Assembly: GCA_016200355.1 (NCBI GenBank)
Contig: JACQEY010000056.1
Location: forward strand, 1-40,272
Direction of reading: 5' to 3'
DNA from: Nitrospirota bacterium
Lineage (GTDB): Bacteria > Nitrospirota > Nitrospiria > Nitrospirales > Nitrospiraceae
DNA: 40,272 nucleotides
The notes under the pieces were generated by a model that saw nothing but the letters and a program-made list of their open reading frames with translations, did not search any database and was not told the DNA's origin. The translations under genes were made by a program, and so were the position numbers. Below, piece by piece: positions 40,008 to 40,272 of the stretch. Within the stretch, counting starts at the first letter, position 1; the number at the start of each line of letters is the position of its first letter.

Positions 40008-40090
40008 CACTATGGACTCCTTTGAAAGGTATGGATAAGAAACTCGCTCTTCGGAACCGCGCCTATCATATCATCCCAGCCGGTCAAAAT

Positions 40091-40258
40091 GGATGGGGAG
40101 GGGGATGGAGCCTGCTGAGCTCCAGTGCTCGCGCAACGCGCGGCCCCAGAAGGCCCTCGCATGGGCTAATGGCACGTCTCGGCGTGCCAGTGGGTCGGCG
40201 GGTGAGAAGATTGCGCGCAGTTGAAGATCAATCAGCCCCCATCCTTGAAGAGGTAACG
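40091..40258. repeat. CGCG-core palindromic element, copy 7 (long form)
   Basis: Arms GGGGGATGGAGCCTGCTGAG and GATCAATCAGCCCCCATCC pair imperfectly. Core CTCGCGCAACGCGCGGCCCC ... TTGCGCGCAGTTG. The centre holds an extra hairpin TGGCACG-CCGAGA... closing with CGTGCCA next to GGCGGGTGAGA. Copy 2 has a comparable extra hairpin next to the complementary TTTCACCCGCC. Confidence 0.75.
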
Positions 40259-40272
40259 AGCGAGCTTGGAAC

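Noticed and set aside
1-40272. tRNA, rRNA or replication origin
   Set aside because: I looked for T-loop-like GGTTCGAATCC strings, rRNA motifs and DnaA-box clusters and saw none that could be supported.

Overview
The window looks like chromosomal DNA of a GC-rich, Gram-negative, environmental bacterium. I suspect a Nitrospira-type organism (Nitrospirota), from the overall style of the proteins and the very high load of intergenic palindromes. That is an inference from memory, because no rRNA or other taxonomic marker is present. I saw no tRNA, rRNA or CRISPR array.

Layout. 1-8.4 kb (+): the end of an NtrC-type sigma-54 activator with a duplicated GAFTGA loop, a CheY-like regulator carrying an in-frame palindromic repeat, and a tripartite RND efflux set (inner pump, lipoprotein adaptor, TolC-like channel). 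8.4-9.3 kb: ruins of a rolling-circle-type replication initiator. 9.3-13 kb (-): an outer-membrane barrel protein and Tex. 13.2-17.1 kb: a J-domain/ERCC4-nuclease fusion, TrmL, a PilZ protein, a TPR protein, a frameshifted fragment and a small exported protein. 17.3-23.1 kb (-): an exported aldo/keto reductase, VapC with a frameshifted antitoxin, small membrane proteins, an exported His-rich protein, a Sel1-repeat protein and a truncated baseplate-like protein. 23.5-26.0 kb (+): an island of visibly lower GC encoding a HEPN-like protein and an ATPase with zinc ribbon and helix-hairpin-helix. It is bounded by repeats and followed by a truncated second copy of the MFS gene start. 26.6-30.3 kb: glutamine synthetase (-), an MFS transporter and a cyclophilin (+). 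30.8-40 kb (-): a long co-oriented cluster of a MutL-like ASKHA ATPase, a barrel-sandwich/KOW protein, an FN3-DUF6754 membrane protein, three more membrane proteins and a MEMO-family protein.

Two things stand out. The first is the repeat ecology. (i) There are word-repeat palindromes built from 6-, 7- or 9-nt words. A different word occupies almost every gap of the 30.8-39.5 kb cluster, and several run into the ends of coding sequences. (ii) There is a family of palindromes with a conserved CGCG-rich core and arms that differ between copies yet stay self-complementary; one copy lies in frame inside a response regulator. (iii) There is a GGTGGGCGGCTGG-type repeat, often at the ends of genes. 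The second is the set of candidate new systems: the HEPN-like/ATPase pair, the J-domain/ERCC4 fusion and the MutL-DUF6754 membrane cluster.

Five loci are broken by point-like lesions (single-base frameshifts or a nonsense codon). This is either real decay or consensus error, and read-level data would decide. All family assignments come from motifs read by eye and no database search was run.
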